Below, piece by piece: positions 45,943-55,359 of a stretch of DNA of 64,000 nt (position 1 is the first letter of the stretch; every line of letters begins with the position of its first letter). Position numbers and translations under genes: made by a program. The notes below the pieces were generated by a model. That model had not been told where the DNA came from, did not search any database, and saw nothing but the letters and a program-made list of their open reading frames with translations. The stretch comes from Planctomycetaceae bacterium (lineage in GTDB: Bacteria > Planctomycetota > Planctomycetia > Pirellulales > Lacipirellulaceae): NCBI GenBank assembly GCA_003233055.1, contig QIKP01000005.1, positions 1 through 64,000 of the forward strand, written 5' to 3'.

Positions 45943-46749
45943 ATGTCTCACCCTCTCACGGTCCTGATCCCCTGCAAAGATGAGCAGCACAACATTCTCG
46001 ATTGCATCGAGTCGGTCCGCTCCGTGGCTGACGAAATACTGGTAGCCGACTCCGGTTCGACCGACGGGACGCTCGAACTGATTCGCGGCTTGCCCGACGT
46101 TCGGGTGATCGAACGAGAGTTTGTTGGCTACGCCGACTTTAAGAATTGGGCAATTCCGCAAGCGGCCAACGAATGGGTGCTGATTGTCGATGCGGATGAA
46201 CGAGTGACGCCTGAGCTGGCAATGGAGATCGGTCGCCTGTTGGTCGATTCCCCGGCAAGCGATGCTTACTCCGTCCGTCGTGAAAACTACCTGCTGGGAT
46301 ATCGATTGCGGTATTCGGGAACCCAGTCTGCCAGATGCACTCGGCTCCTTCGTCGCGAACTTCGCTACCGAGACTGCCGTGTTCACGAAGACATTGATGT
46401 TCCTTCGTCGCGTTGTGGCCAGCTTACCAGCAAGCTGGAACACCACACTTGCCAGTCCCTTGACCAGTTTTTTCAAACGCAAAACCGCTATGCCTCCCTG
46501 GCGGCACGGGATGCTTACGATCGAGGCAAACGTGCCCGATGGTGGAGCGTCGCGGTTCGGCCTCCTCTCAAATTCTTCCAGTTTTTCTTCCTGCGAGGCG
46601 GCCTTTTTGATGGCACTCCGGGGCTCCTGTGGTGCGGGATCGTCTGCTACTACAACTTCATGAAATACGCCAAACTCTGGGAACTCTCCCGCAGTCGAAC
46701 CCAAAGAGCCGAACAGGACCAATCGCCCCCGACGCTAAAGATCGCGTAA
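45943..46749 (+). CDS. Family 2 glycosyltransferase, WaaE/KdtX-like
   Basis: The 268-residue GT-A enzyme has the opening strand LTVLIPCKDEQHNI, the VADSGSTDGTLEL motif, and the metal-binding DADER. Its overall pattern (YADFKNWAIPQAANEWVLIVDADERV) closely follows the WaaE/KdtX group, beta-1,4-glucosyltransferases acting on lipopolysaccharide inner core. The C-terminal amphipathic and hydrophobic segment (LLWCGIVCYYNFMKY) suggests membrane association. The ATG at 45943 is used. Acceptor specificity is inferred. Confidence 0.85.
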   Translation: MSHPLTVLIPCKDEQHNILDCIESVRSVADEILVADSGSTDGTLELIRGLPDVRVIEREFVGYADFKNWAIPQAANEWVLIVDADERVTPELAMEIGRLLVDSPASDAYSVRRENYLLGYRLRYSGTQSARCTRLLRRELRYRDCRVHEDIDVPSSRCGQLTSKLEHHTCQSLDQFFQTQNRYASLAARDAYDRGKRARWWSVAVRPPLKFFQFFFLRGGLFDGTPGLLWCGIVCYYNFMKYAKLWELSRSRTQRAEQDQSPPTLKIA

Positions 46750-46982
46750 GCTCGGGCCTTGGCGGCAACCGACCCGGCTGGAATTTCCGGCCGATCACGC
46801 GGAACTCGGAAAAGAGGCTCGCTCGGCAGGGCCAGCGATCACTCAGTCGTTACCCCGGGGAGGGTTGGAACGAGGGATTTGTCATCCCCGCCGCAGGAGC
46901 GGCGTTTCACGGCCAGGCAGTCTTTACCTGGATGCTGTTTGAGTAGCGAGAGAGTCAAGCGGTTGAGCCACCAATCCATTCC

Positions 46983-48119
46983 TTACGCGGCCATCGGCAC
47001 GGCCGTGCCGTAGAGCAACCCACAGCACTCCTCTGCAATCATCTCCGCGGCGTCAGGCGAGGCGAGCGATCGCATGGCCCGGGCCATCTCTCGGCGGCGC
47101 TGGTCGTCGGCGGCAAGTAGGCGAATTTCGCTGACCAAGGCCTCGGTCAACTGGTCGCCGGCTGCCCATTCATCGACCACGGTACAGGCCCCCGCTTCTT
47201 GGTAAACCAGGGCGTTAGCCATTTGGTGATTCTCGGCCGCATCGGGAAACGGCACGACCACCGCCGGGACACCTGCTAGCGCCAGTTCCGCAAGCGTTGT
47301 TCCCCCGGCGCGACAAACGACAATATCGGTTTCAGAAAGCAGCGAAGCGAGTTCATCGATGTAAGAGACGGTGAGGATCTGTGGATGATCTTCGCCATAC
47401 CGGTCTTCGGTCTCCTGGAGTTGTCCTTCGCCCGTTTGATGGACCACCCTCCAGTCAGCCAGATCGCTTCCCAACTGCGCCACCACCGCCGGCATGTGCC
47501 GGTTAAGCGTTTGCGCACCGCCAGCACCACCAAGGACCACGAGTCGCCGTTCTCGCAGCCGGTCGTCGTGGTCGGTGTTGTTCCCTTGCCGAAACTGTTG
47601 GACAAACCGGGGCCGGGCGGGAGTTCCGGTGTGATGAATCTGCGCCATGGGAGAGAGATTCGAAGCAACCTGCTCGAACCCCGTGCAAACACTCTCCACC
47701 ATTCCGGAAAGCCATTTGGTGGCCCGTCCCGCGACGGCGTTCTGCTCAAGCAATAATGTGGGAATGCCCCGGCCGACAGCGGCGCGGATCACGGCCGCGC
47801 TCGCAAATCCGCCAAGCCCGACCACGAGCGAAGTCTGTTGCTCACGCAACATCCAACCCGCTGCCATAAAGCCGACCATGTTGTCGGTGACGAACCGGAA
47901 AGCTTCGAACGGATTGTGCGGCGCAGGCTTCGCAGGCAAGGAAACGTAGTTGTAACCGGCGGCGCGAACCAAATGTCTTTCAAGAGGACGCCCTGTGCCG
48001 GCAAACATGAGGGAAACGTCGGGGATCCGAGCTTCCAGAGCTTCGGCAATGGCTAGCCCGGGATAGACGTGCCCCGGCGAGCCGCCACCGGCGATGACAA
48101 CTTGCAAAGTGCTGGACAT
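46983..48119 (-). CDS. murG: UDP-GlcNAc:lipid I N-acetylglucosaminyltransferase MurG
   Basis: MurG makes lipid II from lipid I on the inner face of the cytoplasmic membrane in peptidoglycan synthesis. The 378-residue GT-B protein has a variant of the first glycine loop (GGGSPGHVYPGLA, where most have GGTGGH). It also has VVGLGGFASA, the LEQNAVAGRATKWL segment, and the donor-binding CRAGGTTLAELALAGVPAVVVPFPDAAENHQMANA region. All catalytic landmarks are recognisable. A Mur-ligase-like gene lies upstream on the same strand beyond a 372-bp structured spacer. Confidence 0.93.
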   Translation of the reverse strand: MSSTLQVVIAGGGSPGHVYPGLAIAEALEARIPDVSLMFAGTGRPLERHLVRAAGYNYVSLPAKPAPHNPFEAFRFVTDNMVGFMAAGWMLREQQTSLVVGLGGFASAAVIRAAVGRGIPTLLLEQNAVAGRATKWLSGMVESVCTGFEQVASNLSPMAQIHHTGTPARPRFVQQFRQGNNTDHDDRLRERRLVVLGGAGGAQTLNRHMPAVVAQLGSDLADWRVVHQTGEGQLQETEDRYGEDHPQILTVSYIDELASLLSETDIVVCRAGGTTLAELALAGVPAVVVPFPDAAENHQMANALVYQEAGACTVVDEWAAGDQLTEALVSEIRLLAADDQRRREMARAMRSLASPDAAEMIAEECCGLLYGTAVPMAA

Positions 48120-48491
48120 GGCGAGGACCGGGTAAGAGGCGAGGGAGGGTAGAAGAAAGAAGAAGGGGAATCGCTACGCTTCCACCTTTCCGCTTTCCGT
48201 TGTTTCCACTGAGACGCCAGGGTGGCGGAGGTCCGCCACCCCGACGCTCAGTTCTTGTAGCTTCATCGCGAAGCGCCTGCTGTTGGCGATTGACCCAGTA
48301 ATCGCCGCTCAGCAGGGTTCGATGCTCCAACCCAGGGGAGGGTAGTTACGCAAGATCCCGCAATCCGCGCAACCGACGAAGAAGCTACAGCATGATTTGT
48401 TCGTTATTAGGTAAGTTGATCCATCCTCGGACCCCAATTGGTCCCTTCGTGGAGTCTCTTTCGTAGGGACGTCCACAACTTGATCTTTCAG
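48120..48491. other. Structured spacer between the Mur ligase and murG genes
   Basis: No gene is supported. Several nested inverted repeats lie close together. GGGTGGCGGA/TCCGCCACCC sits at 48220-48241 inside ACTGAG/CTCAGT (48208, 48252). CCTGCTG..GGCGATT / AATCGCC..CAGCAGG sits at 48276-48316. TGTAGCTTC/GAAGCTACA (48256-48264, 48381-48389) encloses the second one. Confidence 0.65.
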
Positions 48492-49961
48492 CTATGCCGC
48501 GCTCCTTGCTGGGAGGCGATCGGCTAGTTCTTTCAGTAAGTCTTTCACAAGATAAGGAACCTGAACATTTTGAGCGGCCCAATTCTCTTGCGGCGACACA
48601 CTTCCCAGACCGCAGACGACGACGATGTCGCCCTTTTGCGCACGGAGGACTGCCGCTGCGATCCCGCTAAGCTTGGCTGCAATGGTTCTCAGCACGCCTT
48701 CGTCGGTGACTTCGAGCACGGCGAGTACTTTCGCCACGGCTTGTGTTATTACGGCATCCTTGGAAAACCCGCAAGTCGAAATAACATGGTCTGCTAGCGA
48801 ACCCGATACCGAGCAGGCCTGGTCGACGACAGCAATCACTTGTCCCTCGGTGAGCGCGCGAGCGGCCGACAGCGCCCCACTCTTCGCAACCGGTGACCGG
48901 CCGCGATCGAAATAGAGGGGAACTCCGAGCCCTGTGTCGAACCGATGCATCACGCCGGGAATTTGCTTTACTTGCTCAATCCCAAGAGCAATATCGCGGA
49001 GCGGCACGCCATAGACGCGGGCAATCGAAGCAGCGGCAAGGCAGTTTTGGACATGCGCCTCGCCGACGATCGAAGTGACCACTGCGGCCGTATCGTCGTC
49101 GATGGTGAGGAAAAACATCTGCTCGTTGGTTTGCCGGTCGACGACCGTCGCCGAGACATCCGCCGGATAGTTCATTCCAAAGGTAAGCGTCGGCCCCTCG
49201 TGCTCGGAGAGTATTCTCATGGAATTTTGATCGTCAGCATTCAGCACCACCATGCCGCCTACAGTGAGCAGCTCCAGTGCCGAGGTCATTGCCTGTCGAG
49301 AATCTTGCGGAGAGCGGTTGCCGTCCGGCTGATCGCCATGCAGATTGGATAGGCAGACAACATCGAAATTGGCAGCACTTGCAACGCGAGTGCGCAGCGA
49401 TTCTTCCGAGAGCTCGACCACCGCGTGGCGGCAACCGGAAGCGAGACTTTCGTCCATGAACTCCGCGATGCCAGGAGCGGTCGTTGGCAGCACAAAACGT
49501 GACTTGCATCCGTCGATGCGAGTGTATTGGCTCGTTTGGCAACCAACCGACTTGCCGGCAACAAGAAAAATGGACTCCAGCAACTGGGCAATCGACGTCT
49601 TGCCGTAGCTGCCGGCGATCGCAATGGCGTTGAGCGAGGCCGAGGGGTGATCGAGCAGGGCGTGACAAATTTCGCTGTACGCCGCTTGGCTATTTTCCAC
49701 GACGTATTGGGTTACGCCAAAAACGGGCAGATAACGCTCGCAGACAATGGCGATCGCACCCCGCTCCACTGCTTGCCGAGCCGCATCGTCTCCCCGGCCC
49801 TCGGTATCCATTTCCACAAAAACATCCCCCGGTCGCACCTTATCACTACTGGAAGTGCAACTGGTGGCAACGATATCCCCCCCTCCAAGCAGACGAGCGG
49901 AGGGAATCGCTTCAGCAAGCGACTTGCCGTGGTTTTGAGAGGGGAGCGTGGGGAGTAACAT
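48492..49961 (-). CDS. MurE-like Mur ligase family protein, degenerate catalytic motifs
   Basis: The 489-residue protein has the three-domain Mur ligase layout: N-terminal UDP-binding-like domain (RPGDVFVEMDTEGRGDDAARQAVERGA, about 43-69), an ATPase domain with P-loop GSYGKTS (118-124), and a C-terminal Rossmann-like domain. Several MurE hallmarks are altered. EVSSH-like becomes ELSEE, the NLTRDHLDYHG region is NLHGDQPDGN, the carbamylated-Lys position appears as Met, and DYAHTPD is FDRGRSPV. A nonstandard substrate or a non-ligase role is possible. The ATG at 49961 follows AAGGAGGTC, the best ribosome-binding site in the window. It shares strand and neighbourhood with murG. Confidence 0.85.
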   Translation of the reverse strand: MLLPTLPSQNHGKSLAEAIPSARLLGGGDIVATSCTSSSDKVRPGDVFVEMDTEGRGDDAARQAVERGAIAIVCERYLPVFGVTQYVVENSQAAYSEICHALLDHPSASLNAIAIAGSYGKTSIAQLLESIFLVAGKSVGCQTSQYTRIDGCKSRFVLPTTAPGIAEFMDESLASGCRHAVVELSEESLRTRVASAANFDVVCLSNLHGDQPDGNRSPQDSRQAMTSALELLTVGGMVVLNADDQNSMRILSEHEGPTLTFGMNYPADVSATVVDRQTNEQMFFLTIDDDTAAVVTSIVGEAHVQNCLAAASIARVYGVPLRDIALGIEQVKQIPGVMHRFDTGLGVPLYFDRGRSPVAKSGALSAARALTEGQVIAVVDQACSVSGSLADHVISTCGFSKDAVITQAVAKVLAVLEVTDEGVLRTIAAKLSGIAAAVLRAQKGDIVVVCGLGSVSPQENWAAQNVQVPYLVKDLLKELADRLPARSAA

Positions 49962-50229
49962 CGGCGCGACCTCCTTGTCTTGCCGTCGAAACCGCCGACC
50001 TTGGGCGGCTGCTCGAAGCATGCTACCATCCTTGGCAGCGAGTGTCCGCAACGAGCAGGTATCTGTTTCGCAAATTTGCACACCACTGTCAAGGCGGCTT
50101 TCAAAACCACTGCCTGCCTCGACGACACGCACGCACTTGCGCACTCACGACTCGACACTCACTGGAATTTGGCCCTTGACCATCGCCCCTTATATCGACC
50201 CTTATCAAGCCAATCCGATTCAGGTACCT

Positions 50230-51039
50230 ATGCGAAATCGCCCACGCCAATCGATTCCCCGTTCCGCGATGAAACGCTCGCTAAAAGTGCTAGCGGTCGG
50301 GGACCTAGAGAATACCGAATGGAGTGAAGCACTTCAGGCGATCGACAGGGATGCAACGCTTACCCTCGCCAATAATTCTGAGCAGCAGGCTGACCTGGTG
50401 GTCGTGTTTCAAATGCGGCCAGGGAATTTTTCTGCCGATTGGGTACGAGCGGCGCGCGAGCGCTTGCCGCTCGCGGGATTCGTGACCGTCCTGGGGACTT
50501 GGTGCGAGGGGGAGCAGCGGACGGGCACCCCGCTTCCCTTCTGCGAACGAATCTACTGGTATCACTTTGAAACCTGGTGGCAAACGACGCAGAGGCAATG
50601 GCGGGCTGGTCGCCCCACTAGTTGGCAGAACCTCCATACAATGCCAATCGAAAACAGAGAGAAAACGGCCTCCGCCGCCGAGACTCCCTTCCAGGCTCCC
50701 AAGCTCGTTGCCATCGATGCCCCGGATGCCGATGCCCCGGACGCGCTCCTCGTCGCTTGCGATGCGATTGGCTATTCCGCCCTTTGGACGCCCACCTGGC
50801 GTGCCGGGCCGCTCAGCTCACCACCTTCGGCAGGTATTTGGGTCGGCGGGCAGTTGAATCAAGACGAAGAGCAACGGCTCGCCCGTTTTTGCAAGAGATT
50901 ACCAGCGGATGTTCCGCTTGTCGCGCTGCTCGACTTCCCGCGGCGCGACCGCGTGGAGCGCGCGACAGAACTCGGCGCCACGGCCGTACTCGGCAAACCA
51001 TGGCGGCTCGACGACTTGGCGACCTGCTTGAGAGGCTAA
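50230..51039 (+). CDS. Hypothetical protein with receiver-like C-terminal domain
   Basis: This 269-residue protein has no confident family. Its N-terminus (LKVLAVGDLENTEWSEALQAI) and C-terminus (VPLVALLDFPRRDRVERATELGATAVLGKPWRLDDLATCL) each resemble alternating beta/alpha response-regulator folds. The 'GATAVLGKPW' stretch recalls the conserved Lys-Pro of receiver domains. The phospho-acceptor Asp is not evident, so it may be a pseudo-receiver. The middle (about 100-170) is variable and Ala/Pro-rich. I chose the ATG at 50230; another ATG 13 codons later is possible. It is divergent from the Mur-ligase-like gene, 268 bp away. Confidence 0.65.
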   Translation: MRNRPRQSIPRSAMKRSLKVLAVGDLENTEWSEALQAIDRDATLTLANNSEQQADLVVVFQMRPGNFSADWVRAARERLPLAGFVTVLGTWCEGEQRTGTPLPFCERIYWYHFETWWQTTQRQWRAGRPTSWQNLHTMPIENREKTASAAETPFQAPKLVAIDAPDADAPDALLVACDAIGYSALWTPTWRAGPLSSPPSAGIWVGGQLNQDEEQRLARFCKRLPADVPLVALLDFPRRDRVERATELGATAVLGKPWRLDDLATCLRG

Positions 51040-51096
51040 TCTTGGGCGAGGCTGGCGCTCGCTTGCCTCTTCGCGTCGCGATTTTTGGCCCTCCCG

Positions 51097-51891
51097 TCAC
51101 TCCCAGATTGGCATATCCATTCGCAATATCTCCCGTTTCCACTCCGGCTCATGCACAGGCCAGCAGCGGAGGGGGATCGTGCTAAACTCCTCGCCGACGA
51201 TCTCTCCATAAGTCGCCAGCCCCAGGTCGTGGCATTCTCGCCAGCATTGCAATTCCTGGTCGCAGATCGGTTGAGAGCGGGTGCCGGTATTGGAGCGGCG
51301 CCAGGTGACATGGCCCTGGTCGAACAGGGTGAGAACGATCCGATCCGGCATGTCGAGCATTCGCCGGGCGATCAGTTCATGGCTGGCGGTGGTGAAAACT
51401 TTTTTGAGTTCCCTGAGGTCCCAATCGCACGCAAGGCCCTGCTCGCGAAACCATCGCCAGGGCAACAGCAATCGCCCCGCAATCGCGTTGGCGACCTGCT
51501 CGCGACTTCCGATCGGAGCGTGGTGCGGCTCGATGCCCAAGCGGTTGAAGACCCTGGCGGCGGAGAATTCGCCCAGCTCGTGCGCCACCGCAAACTGCCG
51601 GCGCTCGAAACGCTCCTCCTCGCCCAGGACGATAACCGAAGTCCCTCGCGGCAGGCCCGTTTCCCCCGCCTGGGCTACTCCAGACTGGGCTACTGAAGTC
51701 GGTTCGCCGGCGAGACGCGCGAATTGGGCACGGACAGGCAACGCATCGTTTTCGGTGACGAGAAGACCGAGCCGCATCGCAAACAAGAACGCATCGACGG
51801 GCGGATCAGCGATGCCCGCCTCCCAGAGCAATTCCTCGGCGGTCGCTTCGAAGGCGTCGGCCCATTCTTCATAAGGGATGTCGGCAAGCAT
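51097..51891 (-). CDS. ImmA/IrrE-like (M78) putative metallopeptidase
   Basis: The 264-residue protein contains the IrrE/ImmA pattern RRQFAVAHELGEF followed by REQVANAIAGRLLLP, equivalent to the family's HExxH helix and 'ExxANxFAxxLLMP' segment. The zinc helix reads HELGE (104-108), so the third ligand of HExxH is Glu instead of His; Glu131 could still be a ligand. ImmA/IrrE proteases cleave phage-type repressors or DdrO in stress responses. No helix-turn-helix repressor gene adjoins it. The C-terminal 90 residues have a Cys/Trp-rich segment (CDQELQCWRECHDLG). The ATG at 51891 is chosen over upstream frame. Confidence 0.75.
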   Translation of the reverse strand: MLADIPYEEWADAFEATAEELLWEAGIADPPVDAFLFAMRLGLLVTENDALPVRAQFARLAGEPTSVAQSGVAQAGETGLPRGTSVIVLGEEERFERRQFAVAHELGEFSAARVFNRLGIEPHHAPIGSREQVANAIAGRLLLPWRWFREQGLACDWDLRELKKVFTTASHELIARRMLDMPDRIVLTLFDQGHVTWRRSNTGTRSQPICDQELQCWRECHDLGLATYGEIVGEEFSTIPLRCWPVHEPEWKREILRMDMPIWE

Positions 51892-52110
51892 GGTTCGAGC
51901 CTTTCGTGGCAAGTGACCGAATAGTAAACAGGCGTACACTATACCGAGGACCGGACGGATTGCAACCGAATTGCCGAGAAAAACCGTAACTATTTTGCCA
52001 CGCGAGGACGCCAACGAGGGGACAACACCCCTCGTTTCTTGTGCCTTTGCCTGCGTTGGCCGCTTCGCGGTCCCTCGCCACAAGTTGCCGCATCGACTAC
52101 GCTAGAGGCC

Positions 52111-53511
52111 ATGCAACCACTCCCCATCATCGCCAACCAGCCGTCGGCAGCAGGCTCGCCTTCTTCCACCCCAACCGAGACCAAGGGGCGGTATGCGTTT
52201 GTGAGTCTTGGGTGCCCGAAGAACCTCGTCGACAGCGAACGGATGCTGGGGCTCTTGCAGTTGGATGGGTACGAGCTGGTCCCGTCGCCCGAAGGGGCCG
52301 ACTTTGCCATCGTCAACACGTGCGGGTTCATCGAGTCGGCCCGCAACGAATCGTTTGCGGCGATCGACGAGATGCTCGAACTTAAAAAACGAGGCGACCT
52401 GCGCGGCCTGATTGTCAGCGGCTGCCTCGCCGAACGGCAGAAGGAGCAACTGCTGGTCGATCGTCCCGGCATCGACCACCTGGTCGGTGTCTTTGGGCGG
52501 GAGGAAGTCACCAAGGTCGCCGACCGGCTGATTGGTGGGCTCGATGAACAACGGCTCGTCTTCAAGCCCGCACCCGTCCGGGCACTTGCCGACACCGGGC
52601 GACTGCGCGTCACGCCGCGACATTTCGCTTATCTAAAAATCTCCGAAGGGTGCGACCGGCTTTGCACGTTTTGCGCGATCCCCAAGATGCGTGGCAAGCA
52701 TGCGACAAAACCGATCGAAGATGTCCTGACCGAAGCGCGCGAGCTAGCGGCCGATGGTGTCAAGGAGTTGGTGATCGTCGCCCAAGACACCACCTACTAT
52801 GGCAAAGACCTGTACGGCGAGCCTCGGCTCGTCGAACTGCTTCGTGAGCTAGAACAAGTCGAGGGGATCAAGTGGATTCGGCTGATGTATCTTTACCCAA
52901 TGTACTTCACCGACGAATTGATCGACGTGGTTGCCAGCTCCGAAAAAATCCTCCCCTACCTCGACATGCCTCTGCAGCATATCAATGACCGAATGCTCAA
53001 ACGGATGCAGCGGCGGGTGAATCGCCAGGAGACCGAGGCGTTGCTTGGCAAACTTCGCAGCCGAATCGATAACCTGACACTGCGGACCACCATGATTACC
53101 GGTTTCCCAGGCGAGACCGACCAAGAATTCACCGAGTTGGCCGAATTCATAGCGGAGCAGCGATTTGAGCGGCTCGGCGTGTTTACGTATTCGCTCGAGC
53201 CCGACACACCCGCCGCCCGCTTACCGAATCACGTCGACGAGGCGACCATGCAGGCCCGGCATGACGAATTGATGGCCCTGCAACAATCGATTGCTTTTGA
53301 GTTTGCAGAATCGCAGATTGGTACCCAGCAAGACATCCTCATCGACCGACCGGTGCCCGGCGAAGAAAACGCCTGGATTGGCCGAACCAAATTCGACGCA
53401 CCCGATGTCGATTGCGTAGCGTACGTCACAGGCGACCAGATCGCGACAGGACAAATCGTCCAAGGCGAAGTCGTCGCCCGAAACGATTACGATTTAGTAG
53501 CGGCCTGCTAG
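52111..53511 (+). CDS. rimO: Ribosomal protein S12 methylthiotransferase RimO
   Basis: RimO is a radical-SAM enzyme that adds a methylthio group to an aspartate of ribosomal protein S12. The 466-residue protein has the UPF0004 domain with its cluster cysteines ([22 protein letters not shown]), the radical-SAM motif CDRLCTFC, the family [15 protein letters not shown] stretch, and a C-terminal TRAM domain. It groups with RimO rather than MiaB by the [12 protein letters not shown] opening. The ATG at 52111 follows AGAGG. The first 25 residues are a variable leader. It is divergent from the IrrE-like gene. Confidence 0.96.
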   Translation: MQPLPIIANQPSAAGSPSSTPTETKGRYAFVSLGCPKNLVDSERMLGLLQLDGYELVPSPEGADFAIVNTCGFIESARNESFAAIDEMLELKKRGDLRGLIVSGCLAERQKEQLLVDRPGIDHLVGVFGREEVTKVADRLIGGLDEQRLVFKPAPVRALADTGRLRVTPRHFAYLKISEGCDRLCTFCAIPKMRGKHATKPIEDVLTEARELAADGVKELVIVAQDTTYYGKDLYGEPRLVELLRELEQVEGIKWIRLMYLYPMYFTDELIDVVASSEKILPYLDMPLQHINDRMLKRMQRRVNRQETEALLGKLRSRIDNLTLRTTMITGFPGETDQEFTELAEFIAEQRFERLGVFTYSLEPDTPAARLPNHVDEATMQARHDELMALQQSIAFEFAESQIGTQQDILIDRPVPGEENAWIGRTKFDAPDVDCVAYVTGDQIATGQIVQGEVVARNDYDLVAAC

Positions 53512-53569
53512 ACGGCGATCACTTCTTCGAGACTTGGCGACTTTTCATCCTTGGGAACCGGACAGCGCT

Positions 53570-54160
53570 ATGAGGACTGAACCTACCGCGCCCGCACCAA
53601 CTGTCTGGAACATCCCCAACCAACTTTCCGCCTCGCGAATCGTACTAGCCCTTGCGTGCTTTCTAACGATCGCGTTGGGCTGGTATTTCGTGAGTCTCGT
53701 ACTCTTCCTGCTCGCAGCATTGACGGACTGGCTCGATGGCTACTGGGCTCGCAAATTCGGAATGATTACGCAGCTTGGCCGTATTCTTGATCCCTTTGCC
53801 GATAAGGTCATCATTTGCGGCACCTTTATCATGCTTGCCGGGATCGAAGGCTCGCAAATCTTCCGATGGATGGCCGTGCTCGTGACGGGGCGCGAGTTGT
53901 TGGTCACCGCCCTTCGCGGATTGTGCGAAGGACGCAACATCGATTTTTCGGCCAAGTGGGCGGGAAAAGTAAAGATGGTGTTTCAATGCCTGGCAGTAGC
54001 GCTGAGCCTTTGGGGACTCAGTGCGTGGAGCGGAGAAAATACGCCTGGCTTCAAGAGTCTTCTCATCGCAAGCATCTGGTTGTCCCTCGCCGCGACCCTT
54101 TACAGCGGATGGGGATACATTCGGCTCGCCTCCGAAATGATGACGGAGAAATCGACCTAG
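53570..54160 (+). CDS. pgsA: CDP-diacylglycerol-glycerol-3-phosphate 3-phosphatidyltransferase
   Basis: PgsA makes phosphatidylglycerol phosphate, the precursor of phosphatidylglycerol and cardiolipin. The 196-residue membrane protein has NIPNQLSASRIVLA at its N-terminus and the CDP-alcohol phosphotransferase signature DG-x2-AR-x8-G-x3-D-x3-D in the stretch beginning DWLDGYWARKFG and ending LDPFADK. Four to five hydrophobic helices are visible. The ATG at 53570 starts shortly before the conserved block; a TTG at 53534 would add 12 residues. It follows rimO after 58 bp on the same strand. Confidence 0.94.
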   Translation: MRTEPTAPAPTVWNIPNQLSASRIVLALACFLTIALGWYFVSLVLFLLAALTDWLDGYWARKFGMITQLGRILDPFADKVIICGTFIMLAGIEGSQIFRWMAVLVTGRELLVTALRGLCEGRNIDFSAKWAGKVKMVFQCLAVALSLWGLSAWSGENTPGFKSLLIASIWLSLAATLYSGWGYIRLASEMMTEKST

Positions 54161-54267
54161 TGCGAGCCGCACACGCATGTTCCGGTCACGGCGCTGCTAT
54201 TTCAGCGTCAAACGATTGCCTTAGCGGAACATCCGAGTGATCACTGCAATCTGGTGTGCAAGCTGCC

Positions 54268-55293
54268 ATGTTGGATCCCGAACTTAGCTCTCGAATGGCC
54301 CTGATCGTCGCCATCGGATTGGTTGCGAGCCTCGTCGCCTGGGGATGGCTCGCAAGAAAGTGGGCCCAATCGGGAACCGTGCTGGAGTTGGAACCTCGGC
54401 AGCCCGTCCCCTGGATGCTTGGCGGCACGTTGCCAGCGATTCTCATGACGTTCGCCGCGTTCTTCATGGCCCTAGCTCCCCCAGGGCAACCGGCGAGCCC
54501 TACCACCTCGGCGGACGATTTCACCAGTCGTATTTTCTCGCTTTGTGTGACCAATCTGTTCTTTGCGGTCGTGATTGTTGCAGTGCTGGTGATGCTGCTG
54601 GGGGCGACTTGGCGCGACCTTGGCTGGCCAGTTTCGATGCGTCAACTCCTGGGGGACATAGGCATGGGGATCGGCTTGGCTTCGGCAAGCTTGATTCCCA
54701 TTTACCTCATCCAGGCAGCCGCAGCCCATCTGCTCGGAATTCCCCCCACCCATCCTCTGCTCGAAAGCATGCAGGAAAACAGGGAGCCGATGGTCTTCCT
54801 CGCCGCGATACTGGCGGCCGTTGTCGTCGCTCCGATTTTGGAAGAGCTACTCTTCCGCTTGCTCTTGCAAGGGGGATTGGAACGATGGGAAGACCAAATT
54901 CTCGGACTTGGCCCCCACCAACCCCAGCAAGAGGAGACGTCGCCGCTCCCCATGGAAAGTGATCGGTCTCCCGAACGATGGATCGGCGCGGCAGACGATT
55001 CGTTGCACGAGGTTTCTCTGCCCGCTGGTGCACATTTCCAAGCACCTGCCACCGTCGGTGCGGTACTGGGCCTTCGGCATGGTTGGGCACCGATCCTTGC
55101 TTCTTCGTTCCTGTTCGCGCTGGCGCACTTGGGACATGGGCCAAGCCCGATCTCGCTTTTCGTCTTCGCCCTCTTTCTTGGCTACGCTTATCAGCGGACG
55201 CATCGCATTGTCCCCTCCATCGTCGCCCACCTCATGCTGAATCTCTACTCCATGACGACCATGATTCTTCTTCTCTTGCCCAAGTCCGGCTGA
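54268..55293 (+). CDS. CPBP family intramembrane metalloprotease (CAAX protease-like)
   Basis: The 341-residue membrane protein has the CPBP/Abi motifs: EELLFR (motif 1, EExxxR), FALAHLGHG (motif 2, FxxxH) and a final IVAHLMLN (motif 3, HxxxN). About eight hydrophobic helices are visible. The membrane-embedded site is complete, so protease activity is plausible. Between motifs 1 and 2 is a polar insertion of about 55 residues (HQPQQEETSPLPMESDRS-like), longer than usual. The ATG at 54268 is chosen over a GTG four codons upstream. Substrate unknown. Confidence 0.88.
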   Translation: MLDPELSSRMALIVAIGLVASLVAWGWLARKWAQSGTVLELEPRQPVPWMLGGTLPAILMTFAAFFMALAPPGQPASPTTSADDFTSRIFSLCVTNLFFAVVIVAVLVMLLGATWRDLGWPVSMRQLLGDIGMGIGLASASLIPIYLIQAAAAHLLGIPPTHPLLESMQENREPMVFLAAILAAVVVAPILEELLFRLLLQGGLERWEDQILGLGPHQPQQEETSPLPMESDRSPERWIGAADDSLHEVSLPAGAHFQAPATVGAVLGLRHGWAPILASSFLFALAHLGHGPSPISLFVFALFLGYAYQRTHRIVPSIVAHLMLNLYSMTTMILLLLPKSG

Positions 55294-55359
55294 CGACGGT
55301 CGAACGACTCCAACCTCCGCGAGGCCTCCTCTTGCCGGTTCGAACGGGAGGCTGCGTTG

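Noticed and set aside
54268-55293. CPBP protease as an abortive-infection or immunity protein
   Set aside because: CPBP proteases have many housekeeping roles. Neighbours are pgsA and an efflux operon, with no phage or bacteriocin genes nearby.
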